Shown: positions 26,008 to 36,295, counted from the first letter of the stretch. The stretch: 64,000 bases of DNA from Candidatus Binatia bacterium (GCA_036563615.1 DATCMB010000022.1:248001-312000), one strand, 5' to 3'. Program-made: numbers and translations. Notes: generated by a model from the letters alone, not told the origin.

Positions 26008-26670
26008 TCAGCCGTCGCGCAAAGGCGCGCGCTCGCTCGCGAAGGCGTCGAGGACGGCGCGGGTCGCGTGACCGCACGTCGAGCGGCCGCCGAGCACTGC
26101 GAGGTCCTGCGCGGTGTCGACGTCGAGCGCGGCGCCGCGCAGCTCGCACGTGACCAGCTCGAGCCCGCGCGACTGCGCCGCCGTGCGGTGCAGCGCGAGG
26201 CTGCCGGGTCCGAAGTGCGTCTCCGGCAGGACGTCGAGCGGGCGCACGGCGAGGACGTTCGTCCCGGTGCCGTCGAGCGAGGGGACCGCGAGGACGCCGC
26301 GCTCGGGCAGGCGCTCGAGGGCGGACGCGAGCTCGCGCGCGTCGAGGCAGGGCAGGTCGCCCATCACCACGACGACGGCGGTCGCGCCGCGCGCGCGACA
26401 GGCCGCGATGCCCTCGGCGACGGCGGCGTTGAGCCCGCCGCCACGGGTCTCGTGCAGGGCGATCGCGCCGTGACGCTCGGCGAGCGACTCGACCACGTCG
26501 TCGCGCGTCACCACGACCGTTCCCGCGAGCGTCGGCACCGCGGCGAGGGTCGCGAGCACGTCGGACAGCATCGCCTGCGCGAGCGCGTGGCGCTGCGACG
26601 CAGTCAGCGTCGCGCCCAGACGCGTCTTCACCGCGCCACCGAGCTTCGCCGGCACGACCGCCCACAGCAT
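26008..26670 (-). CDS. cofC: 2-phospho-L-lactate (or phosphoenolpyruvate) guanylyltransferase CofC/FbiD
   Basis: A 220-residue nucleotidyltransferase of the CofC family, which links GTP to phospholactate or PEP in coenzyme F420 synthesis. WAVVPAKLGGAVKTRLG at the N-terminus is the nucleotide-binding loop with the family's VKTRL element. RDDVVESLAERHGAIAL, GGLNAAVAEGIAACRARGA, VVVMGDLPCLDARELASAL and GTNVLAVRPLDVLPETHFGPGSLALH are all family hallmarks. ATG at 26670 with AAGGAAAC upstream is chosen over an in-frame start at 26862, which would run into rsmD on the other strand. No other F420 gene is visible here. It is divergent from rsmD across 68 bases. Confidence 0.88.
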   Translation of the reverse strand: MLWAVVPAKLGGAVKTRLGATLTASQRHALAQAMLSDVLATLAAVPTLAGTVVVTRDDVVESLAERHGAIALHETRGGGLNAAVAEGIAACRARGATAVVVVMGDLPCLDARELASALERLPERGVLAVPSLDGTGTNVLAVRPLDVLPETHFGPGSLALHRTAAQSRGLELVTCELRGAALDVDTAQDLAVLGGRSTCGHATRAVLDAFASERAPLRDG

Positions 26671-26738
26671 TCCGTTTCCTTGCGCCTCCGATGGTGTTCT
26701 GCCAAACAGCGCCACGTGCAGCCTGTCGGTACGGGTCG

Positions 26739-27335
26739 ATGCGCGTGATCGCAGGTACGGCCAAGGGCCGACGGCTGCGCGTGCCCCCTGGACTGCGCGT
26801 GCGACCGAGCGGTGCGCGGCTACGCGAATCCGCCTTTGGCATACTGGAGCATCGCGGCGCAATCGAAGGCGCTCGCGTCCTCGACCTGTTCGCCGGCACC
26901 GGCGCGCTCGGCATCGAGGCGCTGTCGCGTGGCGCTCGCGAGCTGGTCGCCGTGGAGCACGACCGTGACGTCGCGCGTATCCTGCAGGCCAACCTTCAGC
27001 AGACGGGCGTCGCCGATCGCGCTCGCGTGCTGGTCGAGCCGGTCGAGCGAGCCATCGCCCGGCTCGCCGCAGAAGCTCCGTTCGATCTCGTCCTGGTCGA
27101 TCCTCCGTACCGCGCCGGGCTTGCCGAGCGCGCGCTCGACGCTCTCGTCGCGCGCGGCGTCGTGGCCGCGGACGGATGGATCCTCATCGAGCACGCTCGC
27201 ACCGAGCCGCTCGCGTGGCCGAACGCGCTCGTGCGCGAGCTCGAGCGTCCGTGCGGCGACAGCATGCTGACGCTGCTGCGGGCCACGGCGCAGCCCGGTG
27301 ATTGCCGCGAGGTTCCCGCACATGCCCACCCCTAG
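26739..27335 (+). CDS. rsmD: 16S rRNA (guanine966-N2)-methyltransferase RsmD
   Basis: A 198-residue SAM-dependent methyltransferase that modifies G966 of 16S rRNA. It starts MRVIAGTAKGRRLRVPPG, exactly the family beginning, followed by RPSGARLRESAFGIL. The SAM site is VLDLFAGTGALGIEALSRGA, and the catalytic motif IV is DLVLVDPPYRAGLAERAL. ATG at 26739 is chosen for the family start; an upstream frame to 26691 adds non-homologous residues. The gene is followed by coaD with a 14-base overlap, a widespread pair. Confidence 0.95.
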   Translation: MRVIAGTAKGRRLRVPPGLRVRPSGARLRESAFGILEHRGAIEGARVLDLFAGTGALGIEALSRGARELVAVEHDRDVARILQANLQQTGVADRARVLVEPVERAIARLAAEAPFDLVLVDPPYRAGLAERALDALVARGVVAADGWILIEHARTEPLAWPNALVRELERPCGDSMLTLLRATAQPGDCREVPAHAHP

Positions 27336-27894
27336 GCGCTCGACCTCCAAGGCGGCGAAGAAGTCGTCTTCGCTGCAGAACGTGCCCATGGCGATCTACC
27401 CGGGCTCGTTCGATCCGATCACCAACGGTCACATCGACATCATCCGACGCGCGTTGCACGTCTTCCCGCGGGTGACCGTCGCCGTCGCGTACAATCCGAA
27501 CAAGGACGCGGCGATGTTCACCCCGGAAGAGCGCGTCGAGATGATCCGCGAGTCGCTCCGCGACGTCGGCGATCGTGTGATCGCGGACTCTTTCACCGGT
27601 CTGCTGGTCGACTATGCTGAGCGAATCGGCGCGCGTGTGCTGATCCGTGGCCTGCGCGCAGTGTCCGACTTCGAGTACGAGTTCCAGATGACGATGATGA
27701 ACCGCCACCTGAGGCCGAACATCGAGACGGTCTTCATGATGGCGGGTGAGCAGTACTTCTACACCAGCTCGCGGCTCGTGAAGGAGGTCGCGACCTTCGG
27801 CGGAGACGTACGCAACCTGGTCCCGGACTTCGTGCTGGAGCGGTTCAAGGAACGGCTGAAGAAGAGAGCGGGGGACGTCCGCTCACGAGGCTAG
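27322..27894 (+). CDS. coaD: Phosphopantetheine adenylyltransferase
   Basis: The enzyme transfers AMP from ATP to 4'-phosphopantetheine, the penultimate step of coenzyme A synthesis. The family core starts at residue 23 (ATG 27388) with MAIYPGSFDPITNGHIDIIRR, containing the TNGH adenylyl-binding motif. RGLRAVSDFEYEFQM and YTSSRLVKEVATFGGDV are the other signatures. I list the ATG at 27322 because a GAGG sequence lies eight bases before it and none precedes 27388. This adds a basic Ser/Lys-rich 22-residue extension and overlaps rsmD by 14 bases. If 27388 is used the protein has the usual 168 residues. Confidence 0.93.
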   Translation: MPTPRRSTSKAAKKSSSLQNVPMAIYPGSFDPITNGHIDIIRRALHVFPRVTVAVAYNPNKDAAMFTPEERVEMIRESLRDVGDRVIADSFTGLLVDYAERIGARVLIRGLRAVSDFEYEFQMTMMNRHLRPNIETVFMMAGEQYFYTSSRLVKEVATFGGDVRNLVPDFVLERFKERLKKRAGDVRSRG

Positions 27895-27895
27895 G

Positions 27896-29092
27896 ATGCG
27901 TCTTTCCTCCCGGACCAAGCTGATCAAGCCGTCGGCGACGCTCGCCGTGACGGCAGAGGTCGCGCGGCTGCGCGCGAGCGGCGTCGAGGTCATCGACTTC
28001 GGCGCCGGCGAGCCCGACTTCGACACCCCACAGCGCATCAAGGACGCGGCGATCCGCGCGCTCGAGGCCGGCATGACGAAGTACACGCCGGTCGCGGGCA
28101 CGAAGGAAGTGCGCGAGGCGGTGGTCGCGAAGCTCAAGCGCGTGAACGGGCTCGAGTACTCGGTCGACGAGACGATCGTCAGCTGCGGCGGCAAGCACAC
28201 GCTCTACAACGCGTTCCAGGCGCTGTTCGGACCGGGCGACGAGGTCGTGCTGCCGGCGCCGTTCTGGGTGAGCTACGCCGACATGCTCGTGCTCGCGGGC
28301 GCGACCCCGGTCGTCGTGCAGGCGCCGGCGTCGCAGGGCTTCAAGCTCCGTCCGGAGCAGCTCGCGTCGGCGATCAACGAGCGCACGCGCGGCGTCGTGC
28401 TCAACAGCCCGTCGAACCCGACCGGCGCCGCGTACCAGGAGAGCGAGCTGCGCGCCCTCGCGGAGGTGCTGCTGAAGCATCCCGACGTCGCGATCATCGC
28501 CGACGACGTCTACGAGATGCTCTACTTCGACGACGCGCGGCCGCCGCACCTGCTGCGCATCGCGCCCGAGCTGCGCGAGCGCACGGTGATCGTGAACTCG
28601 GTCTCGAAGACCTACGCGATGACCGGCTGGCGTCTCGGCTACGCGGCCGCGCCGGCCGACGTCGTGAAGGCGATGGCGACGATCCAGGGGCAGTGCACGT
28701 CGAACCCGACCGCCATCGTGCAGGCGGCGGCGGTCGAGGCGCTCACCGGCCCGCAGGACGAGCTGCCGGCGATGGTCGACGAGTTCCGCTGGCGGCGTGA
28801 CTACGTGATGCAGCGACTCGCCGATCTGCCGGGCGTGACCTGCGTGAAGCCGTCGGGAGCGTTCTACGCCTTCCCCGACGTGTCGGGGCTGTTCGAGCGG
28901 CGCTGGCGCGGCGAGCCGCTCGGCAACGCGCAGCGCGTGTGCGCGTTCCTGCTCGCCGAAGCGCGCGTCGCGCTCGTCGCCGGCGACGACTTCGCGGCGC
29001 CGCAGCACATCCGACTTTCGTACGCGACGTCGCGGACGAACCTCGAGCGCGGCTTCGACGCGATCGCCCGTGCGCTGCGCACGCTCGAGTAG
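27896..29092 (+). CDS. Class I pyridoxal-phosphate aminotransferase (aspartate/prephenate type)
   Basis: A 398-residue fold-type I aminotransferase. VIDFGAGEPDFDTP, GMTKYTPVAGTKEVREAV, NSPSNPTGAAY, IIADDVYEMLYFD and the PLP-lysine segment NSVSKTYAMTGWRLGYA are those of subgroup Ib aspartate aminotransferases, many of which also use prephenate. FYAFPDVS and LSYATSRTNLERGF complete the C-terminal domain, with the substrate-binding Arg in the latter. It begins one base after the coaD stop, so it is probably co-transcribed. Aspartate specificity is likely but not certain. Confidence 0.9.
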   Translation: MRLSSRTKLIKPSATLAVTAEVARLRASGVEVIDFGAGEPDFDTPQRIKDAAIRALEAGMTKYTPVAGTKEVREAVVAKLKRVNGLEYSVDETIVSCGGKHTLYNAFQALFGPGDEVVLPAPFWVSYADMLVLAGATPVVVQAPASQGFKLRPEQLASAINERTRGVVLNSPSNPTGAAYQESELRALAEVLLKHPDVAIIADDVYEMLYFDDARPPHLLRIAPELRERTVIVNSVSKTYAMTGWRLGYAAAPADVVKAMATIQGQCTSNPTAIVQAAAVEALTGPQDELPAMVDEFRWRRDYVMQRLADLPGVTCVKPSGAFYAFPDVSGLFERRWRGEPLGNAQRVCAFLLAEARVALVAGDDFAAPQHIRLSYATSRTNLERGFDAIARALRTLE

Positions 29093-29221
29093 CACCAGGC
29101 GGCACGGAGGAGCGAACGAGCGTCGAGCGCTTCGTTCGCGGAGCGCTTCGTTCGCGCGAGCTTCGCTCCCGCGCGCGCAAATGCAACCCGAGCACCGAGC
29201 GCGGGACGTCGCTCAAAATGC

Positions 29222-29256
29222 AAGCGGCGACCTGGGTCGCCCCAAGGTCGCCGCTT
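29222..29256. terminator. Terminator-like hairpin between convergent genes
   Basis: A perfect 12-bp stem (29222-29233 with 29245-29256) encloses an 11-base loop. It sits between the ends of the aminotransferase (29092) and the lipoprotein gene (29287, minus strand). On the minus strand the stem is followed by GCATTTT; on the plus strand only by TC, so it serves the minus gene better. Confidence 0.6.
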
Positions 29257-29286
29257 TCAATGGTTCTCCAGAAGGATGCGCGGGAA

Positions 29287-29526
29287 TTACTTGCGCATGT
29301 TCTTCTGGAAAATCGCCTCGGCCTTCGACGCTGCGGCCTCGGCGCGATCCGCGGCCTGCTGCGCACGGGTCGCAGCCGCCTCGGCGCGCGACGCCGCCGC
29401 CTCGGCGCGGCTCGCGGCCTGCTCGGCCGGGCTCGGGCCCTTCTGACCGCTCGAGCAGCCCGTGCCAGCCGACACCAGCATGAGAAGTCCGGCCGCAATG
29501 GCCCCCGCCTCGATCATCTTCCGCAT
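29287..29526 (-). CDS. Alanine-zipper murein-lipoprotein-like protein (Lpp analogue)
   Basis: A 79-residue lipoprotein. The signal peptide MRKMIEAGAIAAGLLMLVSAGTGC ends in a lipobox with the lipidated Cys24. The mature part is one continuous heptad-like helix of repeated AEAAASR/AEAAATR units, an alanine-zipper coiled coil as in Braun's lipoprotein and Pseudomonas OprI. It ends NMRK, and a C-terminal lysine is the residue through which Lpp is joined to peptidoglycan; that is suggestive, not proof. ATG at 29526 is fixed by an excellent GGAGGAGGT ribosome site six bases upstream, consistent with a highly expressed envelope protein. It is flanked by an upstream AT-rich hairpin and a downstream terminator. 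Confidence 0.85.
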   Translation of the reverse strand: MRKMIEAGAIAAGLLMLVSAGTGCSSGQKGPSPAEQAASRAEAAASRAEAAATRAQQAADRAEAAASKAEAIFQKNMRK

Positions 29527-29532
29527 CGTGTC

Positions 29533-29541
29533 ACCTCCTCC
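29533..29541 (-). promoter_or_regulatory. Very strong ribosome binding site of the lipoprotein gene
   Basis: GGAGGAGGT lies six bases before the ATG, close to the full anti-Shine-Dalgarno complement and the best site in the window. It decides the start at 29526 over the in-frame upstream ATG at 29583. Confidence 0.75.
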
Positions 29542-29562
29542 CTCTGTCTGTCCCGTTCGTCG

Positions 29563-29587
29563 ATCCTTGTTTTTGTAAAACAAGGAT
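29563..29587. repeat. AT-rich perfect hairpin upstream of the lipoprotein gene
   Basis: An 11-bp perfect inverted repeat (29563-29573 with 29577-29587) with a three-base loop, 37 bases upstream of the lipoprotein ATG. It is strikingly AT-rich in GC-rich DNA. It could be an operator or a 5'-UTR stem that protects the mRNA. Confidence 0.6.
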
Positions 29588-29606
29588 TCAACCCGATCGG
29601 CCGAGG

Positions 29607-29632
29607 ATTACATACCTCCGCCGTCGTGACAA
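29607..29632 (-). promoter_or_regulatory. Weak promoter candidate for the lipoprotein gene
   Basis: On the minus strand TTGTCA (29632-29627) and TGTAAT (29612-29607, five of six -10 bases) are spaced by 14 bases, shorter than ideal. If used, the AT-rich hairpin would fall at the start of the transcript. Confidence 0.3.
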
Positions 29633-29744
29633 GCCAGCCCACGTCTTTTCGTACGTTACACGCGCACCTTGCGCCATGGCAGACGCGAGCCGGGGCTTCG
29701 ACATGCAAAACGGCCGCCTTGTCTCCTCGGGGTGGAGCTTGTAA

Positions 29745-32331
<2,587 letters not shown>

Positions 32332-32345
32332 GGAGCAACACGGGG

Positions 32346-33368
32346 ATGAGCAGCGGCGGGGCGAGCGTCAAGCGCAATCGAATTCTGGGCATCGGCAAGG
32401 CGGTTCCCGATCACGTCGTGACCAACGACATGCTGTCGCGCGTGATGGAGACCTCCGACGAGTGGATCCAGCAGCGCACCGGGATCCGCGAGCGCCGTCA
32501 CATCACGTCCGACTGCGGCGCGACCGACCTCGGCAAGATCGCGGCGGAGGAGGCGCTGCGCGCCGCGGGTCTCGGGATCGGCGACATCGACCTGATCATC
32601 TTCGCGACGCTGTCGCCGGACATCGACTGGCCGTCGTGCGCGTGTCTGCTCGCGGCGAAGCTCGGCGCGCGCCAGATCCCCGCGTTCGACGTCAAGAACC
32701 AGTGCTCGGGCTTCATCTACAGCCTCGCCTGCGCGGACGCGATGCTGCACGCGGGACGCGCGCGTCACGCGCTGGTCGTCGGCGGCGAGATCCACTCGAC
32801 CGGCCTCGACCTCACGACGCGCGGGCGCGAGGTCGGCGTGATCTTCGGCGACGGTGCCGCGGCCGTGGTGCTCGGACCGTCGGGCGACGCGCAGAAGGGC
32901 ATCCTCTCGACGCACCTGCACGCCGAGGGCAAGTTCGCCGAGAAGCTCTGGCTCGAGGCGGCCGCGAGCCGCAAGCGTCCGCGCATCCGTCCGGAGGACC
33001 TCGAGGGCGACAGCCCCGCCGCGTTCCCGCGCATGCAGGGCAAGTTCGTCTTCAAGCACGCGGTGACGCGCTTCCCCGAGGTGATCCGCGAGGCGCTCGA
33101 GTTCAACGGCCTCGGCCTCTCGGACCTCGACCTGCTGATCCCGCACCAGGCGAACCTGCGCATCAACCAGTTCGTCGCCGCCGACCTCGGGCTCGACGAG
33201 TCGAAGGTCGTCAACAACATCGATCGCTACGGCAACACGACCGCGGCCTCGATTCCGCTCGCGCTCTACGAGGCGGTGCACGACGGTCGCGTGCGCGACG
33301 GCAGCCTCGTCTGCCTGGCCGCGTTCGGCGCCGGCTTCACGTGGGCGGCTGCGCTGCTGCGCTGGTGA
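32346..33368 (+). CDS. Beta-ketoacyl-ACP synthase III-type condensing enzyme (FabH family)
   Basis: A 340-residue KAS III-type enzyme with a complete catalytic triad: Cys120 (DVKNQCSGFIYSL), His267 (LIPHQANLRI) and Asn297 (RYGNTTAASIPLAL). Family members condense an acyl-CoA starter with malonyl-ACP or another acceptor. ETSDEWIQQRTGIRERR near residues 35-51 is typical of FabH. It is about 20 residues longer than E. coli FabH, partly through a charged stretch KRPRIRPEDLEGD. The degenerate paralogue directly upstream suggests a heterodimer making a special product instead of, or in addition to, normal fatty acids. No acyl carrier protein or fab gene is nearby. ATG at 32346 has GAGGAG about ten bases upstream. 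Confidence 0.88.
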   Translation: MSSGGASVKRNRILGIGKAVPDHVVTNDMLSRVMETSDEWIQQRTGIRERRHITSDCGATDLGKIAAEEALRAAGLGIGDIDLIIFATLSPDIDWPSCACLLAAKLGARQIPAFDVKNQCSGFIYSLACADAMLHAGRARHALVVGGEIHSTGLDLTTRGREVGVIFGDGAAAVVLGPSGDAQKGILSTHLHAEGKFAEKLWLEAAASRKRPRIRPEDLEGDSPAAFPRMQGKFVFKHAVTRFPEVIREALEFNGLGLSDLDLLIPHQANLRINQFVAADLGLDESKVVNNIDRYGNTTAASIPLALYEAVHDGRVRDGSLVCLAAFGAGFTWAAALLRW

Positions 33369-33395
33369 CCGCGTCGCTGCGCTGGTGACGGCGTC
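33356..33395 (+). repeat. 20-bp tandem duplication across the fabH-rimI junction
   Basis: Two adjacent 20-base units (33356-33375 and 33376-33395) differ at one base. Each contains a GTGA; in the first the TGA is the FabH stop, in the second the GTG is the RimI start. A small duplication appears to have separated an original GTGA stop-start overlap. Confidence 0.8.
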
Positions 33396-33855
33396 GGAGA
33401 CGGCAGGGGCGTTCGCGCTGCGTCCCATGCAGCCGGCCGACGTCCCGGCCGTGGCCGCGATCGAGGCGGTGTCGTTCGAGCGGCCGTGGAGCGAGGGGGC
33501 GTTCCGGCACGAGCTCGACATCCCGTTCTCGCGCGCGCTGGTCGCGTACCCGACCGACGCCCCGGAGCGCGTCGCGGGCTACGTCGTGCTGTGGCACGTC
33601 GCCGACGAAGTGCACCTGCTCAACCTCGCCGTCGCCCCGGAGCTGCGCGGGCGGGGACTCGGTCGGACGCTCGCGACGGCGGTCGTGGAGCATGCGCGCG
33701 AGGTCGCGGCCCGCTTCGTCACGCTCGAGGTCGCGATCGGAAACGACGTTGCGCGGACGCTCTACCAGCGGCTCGGATTCGTCGAGCGCGAGCGGCGCCG
33801 CGACTACTACGCGCCGGGCATCGACGCCGTCGTGATGGTGCTCGAGCTTGCTTGA
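33385..33855 (+). CDS. rimI: Ribosomal protein bS18 alanine N-acetyltransferase-like GNAT protein
   Basis: A 156-residue GNAT. LRPMQPADVPAVAAIEAVSFERPWSEGAFRHEL is the typical RimI start, and HLLNLAVAPELRGRGLGRTLATAVVEHA holds the acetyl-CoA loop R/QxxGxG. LEVAIGNDVARTLYQRLGFVERERRRDYY is the C-terminal hallmark of RimI (the Y-Y near LGF). It should acetylate the N-terminal alanine of ribosomal protein S18, or a related N-terminus. tsaD, often its neighbour, is about 9 kb away. GTG at 33385 lies in the second unit of a short tandem duplication. Substrate assignment is by family. Confidence 0.85.
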   Translation: MTASETAGAFALRPMQPADVPAVAAIEAVSFERPWSEGAFRHELDIPFSRALVAYPTDAPERVAGYVVLWHVADEVHLLNLAVAPELRGRGLGRTLATAVVEHAREVAARFVTLEVAIGNDVARTLYQRLGFVERERRRDYYAPGIDAVVMVLELA

Positions 33856-33904
33856 CGCGGCGCGTTGTGAACGCCGTTTTGGGCGTCGCGCGGCGGCTTC
33901 ATAG

Positions 33905-33933
33905 TTGCTTAAAGCCGAAATTTCCGCTACGTT
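33905..33933 (+). promoter_or_regulatory. Promoter candidate for carD
   Basis: TTGCTT (33905-33910) and TACGTT (33928-33933) are spaced by 17 bases in an unusually AT-rich patch of the 107-base gap before carD, ending 30 bases upstream of its ATG. Both hexamers are partial matches. Confidence 0.35.
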
Positions 33934-33962
33934 GGGAGTCCGTCCTCGGAGGGTCCCGCCTG

Positions 33963-34448
33963 ATGCAGTTCAAAGTCGGTGAGAAGGTCGTCTACCCCGC
34001 GCATGGCGTGGGCGTGATCGAGAGCGTGCAGAGTCGCACGATCGCCGGCACCGAGAAGAAGTTCTACATGCTCCGGTTTCTCGACAACGACATGACGATC
34101 ATGGTGCCCATGGAGAACGTCGCTTCCGTGGGCCTCCGACGCATCATCGGCAAGGACATGGTGAGCAAGGTCTACAAGATCTTGCGCGACAAGAAGGTCG
34201 AGATCGACCAGCAGACCTGGAACCGGCGCTATCGCGAGTACACCGAGAAGATCAAGACCGGCTCGGTGCTCGAGATCGCCAAGGTCCTTCGCGACCTGTT
34301 CGTCCTCAAGGGCGACAAGGAGCTCTCCTTCGGCGAGCGCAAGATGCTCGACACGGCGCGCAACCTCCTGGTGAAGGAGCTCGCGATCGCGCGCTCGCAC
34401 CCCGAAGAGAAGATCATGGAGGAGCTCCGCACGATCTTCGCGCCGTAA
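33963..34448 (+). CDS. carD: CarD/CdnL-family transcription regulator
   Basis: A 161-residue CarD-family protein. The N-terminal Tudor-like RNA-polymerase-binding domain reads FKVGEKVVYPAHGVGVIESVQSRTI then YMLRFLDNDMTIMVPMENV. A helical DNA-binding domain follows (WNRRYREYTEKIKTGSVLEIAKVLRDLFVLKGDKELSFGERKMLDTARNLLVKELA). These proteins bind the RNA polymerase beta subunit and stabilise open promoter complexes, often at rRNA promoters. The core size matches CdnL of myxobacteria rather than the larger HMGA-fused CarD. ATG at 33963 is chosen because the domain begins at once. It converges with larE across 37 bases. Confidence 0.95.
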   Translation: MQFKVGEKVVYPAHGVGVIESVQSRTIAGTEKKFYMLRFLDNDMTIMVPMENVASVGLRRIIGKDMVSKVYKILRDKKVEIDQQTWNRRYREYTEKIKTGSVLEIAKVLRDLFVLKGDKELSFGERKMLDTARNLLVKELAIARSHPEEKIMEELRTIFAP

Positions 34449-34485
34449 GGCGCCGAGATCAGGCTCAACTTCTTCAGGCGTCAGC

Positions 34486-35346
34486 TCAGCGCGCCGTCGG
34501 GTTCAGGCTCCCGCTGCGGAAGCCCTCGAGATCGAGCACGACCCGACGGAACCCCGCCGCTCGCACGCCGGCGACGATGCGCTGTCGGATCTCCGGATCG
34601 AGACAGCGTTCCATCTCCGCGACCGCAATTTCCAGACGCGCGGTGTCGTCGCCATAGCGGACGCGGAACTCGCGGAAGCCGAGCTCGCGCAGCACGCGCT
34701 CCGCGGCCTCGATGCGCTGCAGCCGCTCGTGCGTGATCGCCGTCCCGTACGGCACGCGCGAGGCGAGGCAGGGCGACGCCGGCTTGTCCCACGTCGGCAG
34801 ACCCAGCACCGCGCTCGCCGCACGGACGTCGGCCTTGGTCATGCCGGCCTCGACCAGCGGGTGACGCACCTGCTGCTCGCTCGCGGCGTCGAGACCCGGG
34901 CGGAAGTCGCCGAGGTCGTCGACGTTGACGCCGTCGAGCACCGCCGCGAGGCCGTGCGCCGCCGCCTCCGCGTGGCAGATCCGGTAGAGGTTGTCCTTGC
35001 AGAAGTAGCAGCGGTTGATCGGGTTCTTGGCGTAGTCCTCGATCGCGACCTCGTCGGTCGACACGACGAGGTGACGCGCGCCGATCCGTGCTGCGAGCGC
35101 CTTCGCCTCGGCGAGCTCGTGCGCCGGCATCGACGCCGACGTCGTGGTGAGCGCGAGCACGCGCTCGCCGAGCACGTCGTGCGCGACGCGCAGCAGGAAC
35201 GTCGAGTCGACGCCGCCGGAGAACGCGACGACGGCAGAGGGGATCTCGCCGAGCAGCTCGCGCAGCCGCGCGAGCTTGGCGTCGACGGCGGGCTCGAGCC
35301 CCGCGGTTTCGGATCGCGTCGCGACGGGGTGCGCGTCGCCGGTCAC
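34486..35346 (-). CDS. larE: ATP-dependent sacrificial sulfur transferase LarE
   Basis: A 286-residue adenine-nucleotide alpha hydrolase of the LarE family, which donates sulfur to the nickel-pincer cofactor precursor of lactate racemase and related enzymes. The PP-loop is AFSGGVDSTFLL (SGGVDS 43-48). NPINRCYFCKDNLY gives Cys113 and Cys116, and KPASPCLASRVPYG gives Cys193. In Lactobacillus the last cysteine is the sacrificed sulfur; homologues with the additional CxxC use an iron-sulfur cluster instead, and this one has all three. GTG at 35346 lies one base after the cysK stop, so they form one unit. larB, larC and a lactate racemase are not in the window. Confidence 0.93.
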   Translation of the reverse strand: MTGDAHPVATRSETAGLEPAVDAKLARLRELLGEIPSAVVAFSGGVDSTFLLRVAHDVLGERVLALTTTSASMPAHELAEAKALAARIGARHLVVSTDEVAIEDYAKNPINRCYFCKDNLYRICHAEAAAHGLAAVLDGVNVDDLGDFRPGLDAASEQQVRHPLVEAGMTKADVRAASAVLGLPTWDKPASPCLASRVPYGTAITHERLQRIEAAERVLRELGFREFRVRYGDDTARLEIAVAEMERCLDPEIRQRIVAGVRAAGFRRVVLDLEGFRSGSLNPTAR

Positions 35347-35347
35347 G

Positions 35348-36286
35348 CTACGGCCCTTCCGGCTGGAACAGGTCGGTGGTGAGGTAGCGCTCGCCGGTGT
35401 CGCAGAACATCGTCAAGACAATCTTTCCGGGGCCGAGCTCGCGCGCCACCTCGATCGCCGCCGCGCAGTGCGCGCCCGACGAGATGCCGACCAGCAGACC
35501 TTCCTCGCGTGCCAGACGGCGGGCGTACGTGGTCGCCTCCTCGTCGCTCACCGCGATCACGCGGTCGTAGGAGCCGGGCTTGAGGTTCTCGGGGACGAAG
35601 CCCGCGCCGATGCCCTGGATCTTGTGGTAGCCGGGCGAGCCGCCGGACAGCACGGCCGACGCCTTCGGCTCGACCGCGATCACCTGGCAGCCCGGACGCT
35701 CGCGGTGCAGGACTTCGCCCACGCCGCTGATCGTGCCGCCGGTGCCGACGCCGGCGACGAACGCGTCGAGCTGCGGCATCTGCTCGAGGATCTCGCGCGC
35801 CGTCGTGCGGCGGTGCGCGTCGGGGTTCGCCGGGTTCCGGAACTGCTGCGGCATGAAGGCGCGCGGGATCGTGCGCGCGATCTCCTCCGCTCTCGCGACC
35901 GCGGCGTGCATTCCCTTCGAGTCTGGCGTGAGCTCGAGCTCGGCGCCATAGGCGAGCAGCAGGCTGCGCCGCTCCTCGCTCATCGTGTCCGGCATGGTGA
36001 GGATCAGCCGGTAGCCCTTGATCGCGCACACCAGCGCCAGTCCGATGCCGGTGTTGCCGCTGGTCGGCTCGACGATGGTGTCCCCCGGACGGAGCCGTCC
36101 GGTGCGCTCCGCCTCCTCGATCATCGCGAGGCAGATTCGGTCCTTGACGCTGCCGCCCAGGTTCGCGAGCTCGAGCTTCGCCCAGATCTCGGCGCCGTCC
36201 TTCGGCGCGACGCGATTGAGGCGGACGACCGGCGTGTTGCCGATCAGCTCGAGGGGCGATTGTGCGACGATGTTGGGTAGCGGCAT
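35348..36286 (-). CDS. cysK: Cysteine synthase (O-acetylserine sulfhydrylase)
   Basis: A 312-residue fold-type II PLP enzyme making cysteine from O-acetylserine and sulfide. ELIGNTPVVRLNRV begins the domain; KLELANLGGSVKDRICLAMI holds the PLP lysine; EPTSGNTGIGLA binds the substrate carboxylate; GVGTGGTISGVGEVL binds the PLP phosphate; GISSGAHCAAAIEVA is the C-terminal signature. CysK, CysM and cystathionine beta-synthase-like proteins are hard to separate; length and motifs suit CysK. It directly precedes larE, which uses sulfur chemistry. It is divergent from a glycosyltransferase gene with only nine bases between the annotated starts, so one of those starts is probably further in. Confidence 0.92.
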   Translation of the reverse strand: MPLPNIVAQSPLELIGNTPVVRLNRVAPKDGAEIWAKLELANLGGSVKDRICLAMIEEAERTGRLRPGDTIVEPTSGNTGIGLALVCAIKGYRLILTMPDTMSEERRSLLLAYGAELELTPDSKGMHAAVARAEEIARTIPRAFMPQQFRNPANPDAHRRTTAREILEQMPQLDAFVAGVGTGGTISGVGEVLHRERPGCQVIAVEPKASAVLSGGSPGYHKIQGIGAGFVPENLKPGSYDRVIAVSDEEATTYARRLAREEGLLVGISSGAHCAAAIEVARELGPGKIVLTMFCDTGERYLTTDLFQPEGP

Positions 36287-36295
36287 GTCGCGCGG

